Source: a virus. From it: a stretch of DNA of 64,000 nucleotides. The position numbers were made by a program, and so were the translations under genes. The stretch covers positions 1-64,000 of IMG/VR virus record IMGVR_UViG_3300028008_000005, one strand, 5' to 3'. Of the stretch, positions 17,064-25,281 are shown piece after piece. The notes beneath the pieces are model-generated. The model saw only the letters and a list, made by a program, of their open reading frames with translations. It was not told where the DNA came from and did no database searches. How positions within the stretch are numbered: the first letter of the stretch is position 1; each line of letters begins with the position of its first letter.

Positions 17064-17222
17064 ATGGAAAGAGAATTGATGGAAGTCTTAGCAGGAGGAC
17101 TCTTTATATTGTCTTGCTGCTACATGGGGTTTGCTCTTACGATGTACTATAAAGCCTCTAAAAATAATAGGAAGCTTTATGATAAAAGCAATGTTAAATA
17201 TCGTGATGGAGACAACACATGA
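17064..17222 (+). CDS. small single-pass membrane protein
   Basis: 52 aa. Hydrophobic segment from about residue 7 to 29 (VLAGGLFILSCCYMGFALTMYY) followed by a Lys/Asn-rich cytoplasmic-type tail. The stop overlaps the next ATG (ATGA). No family recognised; many T4-like early regions hold such small host-takeover membrane proteins. Confidence 0.6.
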   Translation: MERELMEVLAGGLFILSCCYMGFALTMYYKASKNNRKLYDKSNVKYRDGDNT

Positions 17223-17500
17223 AGCATAAAGTAAAAGGTAACAGAGACTACGCTGCTCAAGCTAACAAGCTAATAAGAAACCTTAATTTTAATAAAAAAT
17301 ACGAACTCTATGAAATCGTAACTTCTAAGCTTAAGTATCCTATGCATCTTGATGATGTGCGTCTATGTGAGCTTGAAGCAGTTAAGATAGCAATAGAGGA
17401 ATCAAAGAATATTGATTCAGATCGATTAGCTGGTATTGTTCGCGGTTACGGCACTATGGCTACAGAGGGTAAGCCGGGGAAAGCTCGGTACGGTGAATGA
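17219..17500 (+). CDS. hypothetical protein
   Basis: 93 aa, basic N-terminus (MKHKVKGNRDYAAQANKLIRNL), helical middle and a Gly-rich basic C-terminus (GKPGKARYGE). ATGA overlaps on both sides show it is part of a tightly coupled string of small genes. No function assigned. Confidence 0.65.
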   Translation: MKHKVKGNRDYAAQANKLIRNLNFNKKYELYEIVTSKLKYPMHLDDVRLCELEAVKIAIEESKNIDSDRLAGIVRGYGTMATEGKPGKARYGE

Positions 17501-17595
17501 AAATAAAAATAGAAGTTGAAATAGATACCACAGAGGATCGTGACGAGATATTATATTTAATTGAACTGCTTAAAGATATTAAAGAGGCACAATAA
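17497..17595 (+). CDS. 32-residue hypothetical protein
   Basis: Begins MKIKIEVEIDTTEDRDEIL. The start overlaps the previous stop (ATGA) and the stop overlaps the next start (TAATG). Position and spacing, rather than any recognised family, support it. Confidence 0.5.
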   Translation: MKIKIEVEIDTTEDRDEILYLIELLKDIKEAQ

Positions 17596-17777
17596 TGAAT
17601 TATCCAACATTCCAAAAGGTTATTGACGACCTAGACAAGTCTTATAAGGCGAATCAAGGATTTGCTAATAGATGGAATCCTTACGATCTTGGTAAGTTTA
17701 CTGTAACTTGGGAAGATGCTGGTTTATCCTATGAAGGTACTATACAGATATGCACGAAGCTTTCGTTAAAAGATTAA
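17595..17777 (+). CDS. hypothetical protein
   Basis: 60 aa; aromatic-rich (NRWNPYDLGKFTVTWEDAGLSYEGTIQICT). The 3' end overlaps the next ORF by 28 nt. No family recognised. Confidence 0.55.
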   Translation: MNYPTFQKVIDDLDKSYKANQGFANRWNPYDLGKFTVTWEDAGLSYEGTIQICTKLSLKD

Positions 17778-17959
17778 TTAATAATTTCGATGGTAAGCGT
17801 TATATTGCTTTAACGATTGCCTATCAAGAATTCGATCTACCAGATACTTTCTGGAAGTCGATAATTCAGGATGACTTTGGAATGGCTGCAACAATCCTTC
17901 TAAATAAGTATCCTGGATATAAAGCAAACTTTATAGCTGAAACATTATGGGAAGGCTAA
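17750..17959 (+). CDS. hypothetical protein
   Basis: 69 aa, mixed alpha (MHEAFVKRLINNFDGKRYIALTIAYQEF...MAATILLNKYPGYKANFIAETLW). Last gene of the small-ORF string before the promoter of the HTH gene. No family recognised. Confidence 0.55.
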   Translation: MHEAFVKRLINNFDGKRYIALTIAYQEFDLPDTFWKSIIQDDFGMAATILLNKYPGYKANFIAETLWEG

Positions 17960-17966
17960 AAAGTTG

Positions 17967-17995
17967 TTTACATTATACCAAAAGTATGGTATAAT
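17967..17995 (+). promoter_or_regulatory. sigma70-type promoter for the winged-helix gene
   Basis: TTTACA 17967-17972, 17-nt spacer, TATAAT 17990-17995. Confidence 0.8.
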
Positions 17996-18054
17996 AAACT
18001 TATCTTACAAAATAAAGTAAGATTTTTAATATTAATATATAAGGTAAAAATGAT

Positions 18055-18333
18055 ATGAGTAAAGTAACAAAAGAGTCAAAAGTACTAGCAGCACTTCAAG
18101 CGAATACAGCTAAGGGCATAACAGCCGCTCAGATGACTTCACGCTTCGGTGTAGCAAATCCTACTGCAACAGTCACTGCCCTTCGACAGAAAGGCTTTGC
18201 AATCTACGCTAATAGCCGTACTAACAAAGGTGGAGAGACACGTACTTTCTATCGATTAGGTACACCATCAAAAGCAGTGGTAGCTGCTGGCTATAAAGCT
18301 CGCGCAGCAGGCGCTTTTTTCTCTGTTAGTTAA
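18055..18333 (+). CDS. winged-helix DNA-binding protein
   Basis: 92 aa. ESKVLAALQANTAKGITAAQMTSRFGVANPTATVTALRQKGFAIYA is a classic helix-turn-helix with a following wing (TRTFYRLGTP). It is a candidate regulator; the repeated operator-like element upstream of cassette promoters is one possible target, which is speculation. Monocistronic: its own promoter upstream and a strong terminator downstream. Confidence 0.75.
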   Translation: MSKVTKESKVLAALQANTAKGITAAQMTSRFGVANPTATVTALRQKGFAIYANSRTNKGGETRTFYRLGTPSKAVVAAGYKARAAGAFFSVS

Positions 18334-18348
18334 AAGCTAAACTCGGAG

Positions 18349-18380
18349 GGGGTTGGGGCTTATGCTCCAATCCCTTTTTT
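18349..18380 (+). terminator. rho-independent terminator
   Basis: GGGGTTGGGGC (18349-18359) pairs with GCTCCAATCCC (18364-18374) over 11 bp with two G-T wobbles, loop TTAT, then six T. Confidence 0.9.
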
Positions 18381-18397
18381 GGTGTAAGGAGATTATT

Positions 18398-19132
18398 ATG
18401 AATAGAGTATCCGGGCGTACATTAAACGAAGGCTTAAGATCATTAAGATTACTCCTTCTTAACCAAGGATATGAAATAGCTACAGAAAGATGGCAAGGTA
18501 AAGAACAACCTCCTACCTTCTTAGAAATACTACACGCTGATCTTGTTGCTCCTATGTATATTTCACAGGGCCAAGCATCTGAAGGATGTCGTGCTACACA
18601 GCCTTGGGCAGATATACATTTCGAAGAACGCGTATCTGGTATACCCCACAATCCCCCACCGTCACATAAAATGTGGCTTAAAGATACAGAAGATTACCTA
18701 CAAGATAAAGCCTTCTCGCATTCCTATCCTGAGCGTATGTGGTGTAATACAGATACGAATGGTATTCGATTTAAGTACGGTAATCTTAACACAGCAGTAG
18801 AGCTACTCAAGAAAGAACCTAACACTCGACAGTGTTATATCCCTATGTGGTTTCCCGAAGATATTACAGCAGCAGCTCAAGGTGAACGAGTACCTTGTAC
18901 CCTTGGATGGCACTTCATGCTTCGTGGAGAAGAATTACATTGCTCTTATCATATGCGCTCTTGCGATGTAGCACGCCATTTACACAATGACTTATTCTTT
19001 GCAAACGCTTTATGTTTATGGCTTATAGATAAGTCTGGTATCCAAGCAAAGCCAGGCTATCTTCACTTCTCAGCCACTTCATTACATTGCTTTGCCAACG
19101 ATCGTTACGCATTGGAGAAACTAACTAAATAA
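18398..19132 (+). CDS. thymidylate-synthase-fold pyrimidine methylase/hydroxymethylase-like enzyme
   Basis: 244 aa. The catalytic Cys is C167 (ERVPCTLGWHF), and R187-S-C-D190 matches the TS phosphate/pyrimidine motif RSxD. The residue aligned with TS Asn177 (eight after the motif Asp) is Asp198 in HLHNDLFFA. In T4 dCMP hydroxymethylase this Asn-to-Asp change switches preference from dUMP to dCMP. Since ThyX supplies dTMP elsewhere in the window, this enzyme more likely makes a modified cytosine or uracil nucleotide. The next gene is an AsnB-like amidotransferase (TAATG overlap), then dCMP deaminase. AAGGA at 18386 sets the ATG. The exact product is unproven. Confidence 0.7.
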   Translation: MNRVSGRTLNEGLRSLRLLLLNQGYEIATERWQGKEQPPTFLEILHADLVAPMYISQGQASEGCRATQPWADIHFEERVSGIPHNPPPSHKMWLKDTEDYLQDKAFSHSYPERMWCNTDTNGIRFKYGNLNTAVELLKKEPNTRQCYIPMWFPEDITAAAQGERVPCTLGWHFMLRGEELHCSYHMRSCDVARHLHNDLFFANALCLWLIDKSGIQAKPGYLHFSATSLHCFANDRYALEKLTK

Positions 19133-20448
19133 TGTGCGGATTTATTGCTTCCCAAAATTCAGACGTAGACCTAAAAAAACTTATAAACAATATGGCTTAT
19201 CGAGGCATCCTTGGTTATAAGGGTTATCACGAAGAACCATTCTATAAGATAAAACTTTGTCATTATAGCTTACCCTTTGTTAATTTAGATCCAGATGTTG
19301 CTATTCAACCTGTTACGGTTAGCAATCGTAAATCATTATTTGTAGGGGAAATCTTTAACTACAAAGAGCTAGGTGCTGAAACAGACGGTATATGCATATC
19401 AGATGCATTCCACAACACTCTTAATTGGGTAGAAGAATTCCATAAGTTCGATGGCTTTTGGTCATTCGTTACAGAATATGAAGGTAGTCTAATTGCTATT
19501 ACTGATTACCTAGCTCAAAAGCCAATATATTATCGTACAGATATCGAAGCCTTTGCTTCTGAAATCGATGTACTAAAAGAATTTGGCCCTGTAACAAGAG
19601 ACGAGCTATTTCACTCTAACACTATGAAATGGGGATATGATCCTACAGGGTTAACACCTTGGAATGAGATTAAGCAGATCCCACCAGGATGCTACTACCA
19701 CAAAGGTAACATCCATTCGTATTGGGATTGGTCAAAGGTTACCCGATCTGATTCTCTAGTAGATGATCTTCGTAAAGCTACTGAACTCCGGTTAGGTGGT
19801 GAACGCGAGGTGTCTATACTACTATCTGGTGGATTAGATTCGTCTATAGTCTACGGTCTAATCAAAGAACTTGGCCGTGATGTTAAAGCTATTCATGTAG
19901 AGAATCACGAAAAAGACTTTGCATCCCTTATGACCAAGGACCTTATTGAGGTAACACTCGATTCTGTATCAGATGAAGATTCAGTTAGAATACACCAAAG
20001 CCCAGTAGATCTTGGTTCGGTTAAGCCTCAGTTAGCTATGGGTAAGAAGCTTAAACAATTAGGCTTTAACGCTGTTATGACAGGCGATGGTGCAGACGAA
20101 CTTTTTGGTGGTTACAGACGAGCAGAACAATATGATTCGCAGTATTCAGACGTATTCTGCGAACTTCCCTACTATCACCTTCCTAAGCTAGATCGAACAA
20201 TGATGTATTATACAATCGAGCTTAGAACTCCCTTCCTCGCTCCTAGCGTTATTAAGCATGCTCTTGAATTACCATATGAAATGCGTATGGGTAAAAAGCA
20301 AAAGCTTATCGACGAATTCGCTTACTTACTCCCAAAAGAAATTTTAGAAAGACAGAAACATCCGCTTAAAACAGATTCAATTCGTAATGACCCTATGAAG
20401 CAAAGGACGATTAACAACGAAATATGGAGTAAATTATATGGAAGATAA
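19132..20448 (+). CDS. asparagine-synthetase-like glutamine amidotransferase
   Basis: 438 aa, shorter than AsnB (about 550). The N-terminal Ntn-type glutaminase starts MCGF, so Cys2 becomes the N-terminal nucleophile. The synthetase domain has the PP-loop SGGLDSS (232-238) and TGDGADELFGGYRR. Activity would be ATP-dependent transfer of glutamine nitrogen to a carboxylate via an adenylate. It is coupled to the TS-like gene upstream and overlaps the deaminase by 11 nt. The substrate may be Asp or a modified-nucleotide intermediate. Confidence 0.8.
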   Translation: MCGFIASQNSDVDLKKLINNMAYRGILGYKGYHEEPFYKIKLCHYSLPFVNLDPDVAIQPVTVSNRKSLFVGEIFNYKELGAETDGICISDAFHNTLNWVEEFHKFDGFWSFVTEYEGSLIAITDYLAQKPIYYRTDIEAFASEIDVLKEFGPVTRDELFHSNTMKWGYDPTGLTPWNEIKQIPPGCYYHKGNIHSYWDWSKVTRSDSLVDDLRKATELRLGGEREVSILLSGGLDSSIVYGLIKELGRDVKAIHVENHEKDFASLMTKDLIEVTLDSVSDEDSVRIHQSPVDLGSVKPQLAMGKKLKQLGFNAVMTGDGADELFGGYRRAEQYDSQYSDVFCELPYYHLPKLDRTMMYYTIELRTPFLAPSVIKHALELPYEMRMGKKQKLIDEFAYLLPKEILERQKHPLKTDSIRNDPMKQRTINNEIWSKLYGR

Positions 20449-20878
20449 ACTATGGGATAAGCGCTATCTTAATTTAGCTAAAGAGGTAGCACTGTGGTCA
20501 AAAGATCCTTCTTCAAAGATTGGATCTGTTGCTATTGGCGGTCAAGGCCAAGTCCTTGCTCAGGGTTACAACGGCTTTCCTCGTGGTGTAGACGATAGCG
20601 TAGAAAGATATAGCGATAGAGAAACAAAGTACAAGTATGTAGTTCATTCTGAAATGAATGTTATATACAATGCTTCATATAATGGGGTATCACTCAAAGG
20701 ATCAACCTTATATGTTTATGGCCTACCAGTATGCTCAGAATGTGCTAAAGGTATAATACAAACTGGAATTTCTCGTATTGTAATGGGTAGTGAATCGTTA
20801 CCTGAGAGATGGATGGAATCGTTTGAAACAACTAAGATCCTATTTGATGAAGCTGGCGTCAAATGGGAATTCATATAA
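20438..20878 (+). CDS. cd: deoxycytidylate deaminase
   Basis: 146-aa zinc-dependent cytidine/dCMP deaminase. HSEMN supplies the zinc His and catalytic Glu, and PVCSECAKGI supplies the two Cys ligands. It converts dCMP to dUMP, feeding thymidylate synthesis, and could also act on a modified dCMP. It overlaps the AsnB-like gene and is followed by the uvsX promoter. Confidence 0.88.
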   Translation: MEDKLWDKRYLNLAKEVALWSKDPSSKIGSVAIGGQGQVLAQGYNGFPRGVDDSVERYSDRETKYKYVVHSEMNVIYNASYNGVSLKGSTLYVYGLPVCSECAKGIIQTGISRIVMGSESLPERWMESFETTKILFDEAGVKWEFI

Positions 20879-20883
20879 AAGAG

Positions 20884-20912
20884 TATACAAAATTGCAATA
20901 CTATGGTATAAT
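20884..20912 (+). promoter_or_regulatory. sigma70-type promoter for uvsX
   Basis: TATACA 20884-20889, 17-nt spacer, TATAAT 20907-20912. Confidence 0.8.
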
Positions 20913-20939
20913 AGTAGACTATATTAAAGAGGTAACACT

Positions 20940-22010
20940 ATGTCGATAATGGATAAACTAAAAAAGAACTCTAAGCTTAAGCATACCCAAATCTTAAGCA
21001 AATCAAAGTTCTTTACTGATAAGGATATGGTACCAACAGACGTACCAATGATTAACGTAGCACTTTCTGGGTCTATAGATGGTGGGCTTAGTCCTGGACT
21101 AACAGTTCTTGCTGGTCCATCTAAGCACTTTAAGACCTCATTTGCCCTAGTTATGGCTTCTGCTTATATGCGAAAATATCCAGAAGCTGTTATGCTGTTT
21201 TACGATTCAGAGTTTGGATCACCACAATCTTACTTTGAGTCTTTCGATGTTGATCCCGGCCGTGTACTCCACACTCCCGTTACTAACGTTGAAGAGCTTA
21301 AGTTCGATCTAATCAATCAACTAGAGTCTATTGAGCGTGGTGATAAGGTCATTATCGTTATTGACTCAATCGGTAACCTAGCATCAAAGAAAGAATTAGA
21401 CGATGCTATAAACGAAAAATCAGTTGCTGATATGTCTCGTGCTAAAGCTCTGAAGGGTCTATTCCGTATGTCAACACCTTACTTGACTATGAAAGATATC
21501 CCAATGCTTGCTGTTAATCATACCTATCAAGAAATGGGTCTATTCCCTAAAGCTATCGTCTCTGGCGGTACTGGCATCTATTACTCTGCAGACAATATCT
21601 GGATTATTGGTCGTCGTCAGAATAAGAAAGGTACAGACGTTGTTGGATATGACTTTGTGGTTAACGTAGATAAGTCTCGTTATGTTAAAGAGAAATCTAA
21701 GGTACCAATTACAGTTTCTTGGGATGGTGGTATTGAAAAGTATTCTGGCCTACTTGAAGTTGCTCTTGCTGGCGGCTTTGTTGCTAAGCCAAGTAATGGA
21801 TGGTATTGCCGTGTAGATAAGTCCACTGGGGAAATGGTAGAACCAAAGGTACGAGAAGCCCAAACTCTTCAAGCTGAGTTCTGGGAGCCTATCCTAGAAG
21901 AAAAAGATGGATTCAAAGAGTTTGTTAAGGAGCACTATACAATTGGATATCGCTCTCAAATACCAGACACAGTATTAGAGGATTTACTTTTGGAGGAAAA
22001 TGGTGTATAA
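20940..22010 (+). CDS. uvsX: UvsX RecA-like recombinase
   Basis: 356-aa strand-exchange ATPase that forms presynaptic filaments for recombination-dependent replication. The Walker A region is LAGPSKHFKTS (as in other UvsX, G-P-S-x-x-x-K-T/S), Walker B is VIIVIDSIGNL, and the N-terminus MDKLKKNSKLKHTQIL matches the family. T4 UvsX is 391 aa; marine versions are shorter. AGAGG precedes the ATG. Its 3' end overlaps the next ORF and contains a promoter. Confidence 0.92.
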   Translation: MSIMDKLKKNSKLKHTQILSKSKFFTDKDMVPTDVPMINVALSGSIDGGLSPGLTVLAGPSKHFKTSFALVMASAYMRKYPEAVMLFYDSEFGSPQSYFESFDVDPGRVLHTPVTNVEELKFDLINQLESIERGDKVIIVIDSIGNLASKKELDDAINEKSVADMSRAKALKGLFRMSTPYLTMKDIPMLAVNHTYQEMGLFPKAIVSGGTGIYYSADNIWIIGRRQNKKGTDVVGYDFVVNVDKSRYVKEKSKVPITVSWDGGIEKYSGLLEVALAGGFVAKPSNGWYCRVDKSTGEMVEPKVREAQTLQAEFWEPILEEKDGFKEFVKEHYTIGYRSQIPDTVLEDLLLEENGV

Positions 22011-22011
22011 T
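21983..22011 (+). promoter_or_regulatory. promoter embedded at the end of uvsX
   Basis: TTTACT 21983-21988, 17-nt spacer, TATAAT 22006-22011. It overlaps the start of the next ORF, so its transcript would serve gp41 rather than that ORF. Confidence 0.6.
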
Positions 22012-22350
22012 AGTATAACGAAATATGATTACGAGCGTATATCATATATTGAAAATTCTGACCACGATTCGTTTAAGATACTAAATGGGAAATATTCTGG
22101 TACAATTTTAACATACGGTAAAATTGCTTTAACAGAACCAACTACCAAAGATTCAGATGAGGCAACACTTTCATATGAATTCAATATTAATGAAACACCG
22201 TTAGACGGTGATCTTTCAGAATCGGTAGAGTTTCAGAACTATGCCGGTGACATGCTTCAAGTAATAATAGAAGAAGCCTTAGAAGAAAAACACCACATTG
22301 GAGAAAAGCCCGTTGATACAAACAGTCATTTTGAGAAATCTTATAACTAA
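22000..22350 (+). CDS. hypothetical protein between uvsX and gp41
   Basis: 116 aa, acidic, beta-rich N-terminal half (DSFKILNGKYSGTILTYGKIAL) and acidic helical C-terminus (MLQVIIEEALEEK). GGAGG lies close to the ATG; the second codon GTG is better spaced. A protein of this kind often sits at this place in marine T4-like genomes. No sign of being UvsY. Confidence 0.6.
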   Translation: MVYNSITKYDYERISYIENSDHDSFKILNGKYSGTILTYGKIALTEPTTKDSDEATLSYEFNINETPLDGDLSESVEFQNYAGDMLQVIIEEALEEKHHIGEKPVDTNSHFEKSYN

Positions 22351-23674
22351 TGATGACTTTACTCGTAAGGTTATCCCCTTCTTACGAAAAGAATACTTCG
22401 AAGGTTCACACCGAGTAGTATTTGATAAGATTCTTGAGTTTGTTGGTAAGTATAACAAGCTGCCAACTCAAGAATCCCTAAATGTTGATTTAGATGAATC
22501 CTTCCTTAACGATCAGCAGTTCTCTGATGCTGCTGACGTTATTCGGGAAATCTCTTCCCCTGCTGAAAACCCAGACGCTGATTGGCTACTAGAACATACA
22601 GAAAAGTGGTGTCAGGATCGTGCAATACATCTTGCTATTATGAAGTCTATCTCTATCATCGACGGCAAAGACCCAGATATGACTAAGAATGCTTTGCCAG
22701 AGTTACTCTCAGAAGCTTTATCTGTAGGCTTTGATACAAACGTTGGTCACGACTATCTTGCCAATGGCGAAGAAAGATATGAATTCTATCATCAGGTAGA
22801 AGATAAGATCCCATTTGACCTTGATCGATTCAACGAAATAACCAAAGGTGGCTTACCTAAGAAAACTCTTAATATTGCTCTTGCCGGTACTGGCGTTGGT
22901 AAGTCTTTGTTCATGTGTCACGTTGCTGGTTCAGTCTTGGCACAGGGTAAAAACGCTCTTTATATTACTATGGAAATGGCAGAAGAAAAGATTGCAGAAC
23001 GTATCGATGCTAATCTAATGAATGTAGCTATTGACCAGCTTGGTAATCTTTCCAAAGATATGTTTACATCCAAGGTAAAAAATATAGGGGATAGGTATCA
23101 GGGTCAACTACTGATCAAGGAATACCCAACTGGCAATGCTCATGTTGGTCACTTTCGTGCACTGCTTAAAGAGCTCAAGCTTAAGAAAAACTTTATGCCA
23201 GATATAATCTTTATTGACTATTTGAATATCTGCGCATCATCTCGTATGAAAGGTATGGGCGGTGCAATTAACTCTTATTCCTATATCAAAGCAATTGCAG
23301 AAGAGATTCGTGGTCTTGCCGTAGAGTTTAACGTTCCCATTATGTCAGCTACACAAACTACACGATCCGGTTTTGCCAACTCCGACGTGGGGCTTGAAGA
23401 TACCTCGGAATCATTTGGTCTACCTGCAACAGCAGACTTAATGTTTGCACTTATCTCAAACGAAGAGCTAGACAATCTTGGTCAGATAATGGTCAAGCAA
23501 TTAAAAAATCGATATAACGATCCTGGTACAAATAAGCGATTTGTTATCGGTGTAGATAGAAGTAAGATGAAGCTATTTGACGTAGAGCAGTCAGCACAAC
23601 TTGGATTAACAGATACTGGCGTAACTACAAATACTAATTATGGTGCTAAAAAATACGAAGGATTTAAGGTATGA
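22313..23674 (+). CDS. 41: replicative DNA helicase gp41 (DnaB family)
   Basis: Hexameric 5'-3' helicase of the replisome. TTG at 22313 with GGAG at 22300 gives an N-terminus (MIQTVILRNLITNDDF) that aligns with T4 gp41 (MVEIILSHLIFDQAYF); a more upstream TTG at 22298 lacks this fit. Walker A ALAGTGVGKS, Walker B PDIIFIDYLN, and downstream Q/R motifs (SATQTTRSG) are seen. 453 aa against 475 in T4. The 5' end overlaps the preceding ORF by 38 nt; ATGA overlap with thyX. Confidence 0.92.
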   Translation: MIQTVILRNLITNDDFTRKVIPFLRKEYFEGSHRVVFDKILEFVGKYNKLPTQESLNVDLDESFLNDQQFSDAADVIREISSPAENPDADWLLEHTEKWCQDRAIHLAIMKSISIIDGKDPDMTKNALPELLSEALSVGFDTNVGHDYLANGEERYEFYHQVEDKIPFDLDRFNEITKGGLPKKTLNIALAGTGVGKSLFMCHVAGSVLAQGKNALYITMEMAEEKIAERIDANLMNVAIDQLGNLSKDMFTSKVKNIGDRYQGQLLIKEYPTGNAHVGHFRALLKELKLKKNFMPDIIFIDYLNICASSRMKGMGGAINSYSYIKAIAEEIRGLAVEFNVPIMSATQTTRSGFANSDVGLEDTSESFGLPATADLMFALISNEELDNLGQIMVKQLKNRYNDPGTNKRFVIGVDRSKMKLFDVEQSAQLGLTDTGVTTNTNYGAKKYEGFKV

Positions 23675-24354
23675 TGGTAAAGCTATTAAGCTACTCTAAA
23701 GCTACTGGAGAATACGAGTTCGGGGACAAGACCGAATTACAAGATATTATAGCATACTGTGCTAGAGTATCTAACCCTGCTAATCAGAGCAATACAAAGA
23801 CAAATGAAAAGCTTCTTAGTTATCTTGCTAAGCACAAGCATTGGTCACCCTTTGAAATGGTATCAGTGTGTATGGAAATTGAAACAACTCGAGATATAGC
23901 TCGGCAAATACTTCGTCATAGATCGTTTAGCTTTCAGGAGTTTAGCCAGAGATATGCAGATCCAACAGAAGATCTAGACTTTGTATTGCGAGAAGCTCGA
24001 TTACAGGATACTAAGAATCGACAAAACTCTATAGAGATCGATGAACTCTCAGGTCCTGAGGGACAGCAACTACAAAAAGATTGGGCAGCAATTCAGTATC
24101 AGGTTATTCACGAAGCAAAGATGGCTTATCGATGGGCTATTCAGAATGGTATTGCTAAAGAGCAAGCCCGTGCAGTACTGCCTGAAGGTAATACAGTCTC
24201 TCGACTATACATGAATGGTACTCTTCGTTCTTGGCTTCATTATATAGAGTTAAGGTCGGAAAACGGGACACAGAAAGAGCATATTGAAGTAGCTAAAGAA
24301 TGTGGTAATCAAATAGCAAAGGTATTCCCTTCAATTTTAGAGATGGTAAACTAA
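23671..24354 (+). CDS. thyX: flavin-dependent thymidylate synthase ThyX
   Basis: 227 aa; motif RHRSFSFQEFSQRY matches the ThyX signature RHRxxSxxxxSxRY. Makes dTMP from dUMP with FAD, NADPH and methylene-tetrahydrofolate. Works with dCMP deaminase and ribonucleotide reductase of the window. Start is the ATG at 23671 overlapping the gp41 stop, or the next ATG at 23674. Confidence 0.92.
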   Translation: MMVKLLSYSKATGEYEFGDKTELQDIIAYCARVSNPANQSNTKTNEKLLSYLAKHKHWSPFEMVSVCMEIETTRDIARQILRHRSFSFQEFSQRYADPTEDLDFVLREARLQDTKNRQNSIEIDELSGPEGQQLQKDWAAIQYQVIHEAKMAYRWAIQNGIAKEQARAVLPEGNTVSRLYMNGTLRSWLHYIELRSENGTQKEHIEVAKECGNQIAKVFPSILEMVN

Positions 24355-24554
24355 TGGAACTTATATCAACATATTGGCGTGACTCAGATAATTCTACTGC
24401 AAAGGTATATAAGAAGGTAGATGAAAAATGTACTATTCAATATTATAGCAATCTTGGAGTTCTATTGGGCAGTGAATCCTTCCCTGATAAGACATTGCGC
24501 TATCATGAGGATGCAGCAGAGAATTGGGCATTAGGTATTAAACTGACACCTTAG
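24354..24554 (+). CDS. hypothetical protein
   Basis: 66 aa (MELISTYWRDSDNSTAKVYKKVDEKCTIQYYSNLG...HEDAAENWALGIK), probably a small alpha/beta fold. Its start overlaps the thyX stop (TAATG). No function assigned. Confidence 0.65.
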   Translation: MELISTYWRDSDNSTAKVYKKVDEKCTIQYYSNLGVLLGSESFPDKTLRYHEDAAENWALGIKLTP

Positions 24555-24565
24555 GAGGAATTATT

Positions 24566-25051
24566 ATGCTAAACCTTCATAGAATAACTTGGCCAGATGG
24601 ACATACTTACGATGGTCAAGCGATGGGTCTTTTAGAAGAAGATCCGGTCAGACCTCATATTCCTAAATTAGATAGAGTTATAAAGAATCGCGAGGTCCTT
24701 TATCTTTTGTCTAATAGCGGTAAAATTAATGCTATAGTGTGTATATCAATTAATGATAAGCAGGCTATATCAGAAGAAGACCTATCCTCCTGGAGATATG
24801 GGGAAAAGAAAGATGTAGAAAATATGTTTGCTCATCTCTATACCGTATGGAGTTATAGCAAAGGTGCTGGAAGAGATATTGCCTTTGCAGCAATTGAATA
24901 TATAAAGTATACGTATCCGAATGTAAAAAGAATTCTTACTCTATCCCCTAAAACGGAAATGGCTAAAAAATTCCATCTTAAAAATGGAGCAATTGAATTA
25001 CAGGTTAATGAAGATACAGTTAACTTTGAATATAAAATTAAGGAAATATAA
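24566..25051 (+). CDS. GNAT-like acetyltransferase
   Basis: 161 aa. NAIVCISI, then FAHLYTVWSYSKGAGRDIAFAAIEYIKYTYPNVKRILTLSPKTEMAKKFHLKNGA follows GNAT layout: acetyl-CoA loop with GAGRD, helix, then the beta strand and 'A..F..k.GA' end. AGGAGG precedes the ATG. Substrate unknown; second GNAT-like gene of the window. Confidence 0.6.
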   Translation: MLNLHRITWPDGHTYDGQAMGLLEEDPVRPHIPKLDRVIKNREVLYLLSNSGKINAIVCISINDKQAISEEDLSSWRYGEKKDVENMFAHLYTVWSYSKGAGRDIAFAAIEYIKYTYPNVKRILTLSPKTEMAKKFHLKNGAIELQVNEDTVNFEYKIKEI

Positions 25052-25281
25052 TGTATTTAGAACCGTGGATGCTTGGTGGCTTATTCGTTTGGTGGCTCGC
25101 TTCTGTTTATGCGATATCAAAAAAAGAGAGGGAAAAATCATTTGCCGTAGGATTAAGTCTTGGTGTTAAATACACCATAACAGGATATGTGAAAGACAGG
25201 ACTATTAGCTATAAGAGAGTTTGTGCGTCTCTTATAGATGACTTAAATTCAGGAGCTGTACAAATAGAGGACTATGAATAG
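25051..25281 (+). CDS. small membrane protein
   Basis: 76 aa with an N-terminal transmembrane helix (residues 7-22, MLGGLFVWWLASVYAI) followed by a soluble domain. TAATG overlap with the previous gene and TAGTG overlap with the next. Function unknown. Confidence 0.6.
   Translation: MYLEPWMLGGLFVWWLASVYAISKKEREKSFAVGLSLGVKYTITGYVKDRTISYKRVCASLIDDLNSGAVQIEDYE

Noticed and set aside
22000-22350. UvsY (recombination mediator) as identity of the gene after uvsX
   Set aside because: Position would fit, but length, acidic beta-rich composition and lack of the basic helical T4 UvsY pattern do not.
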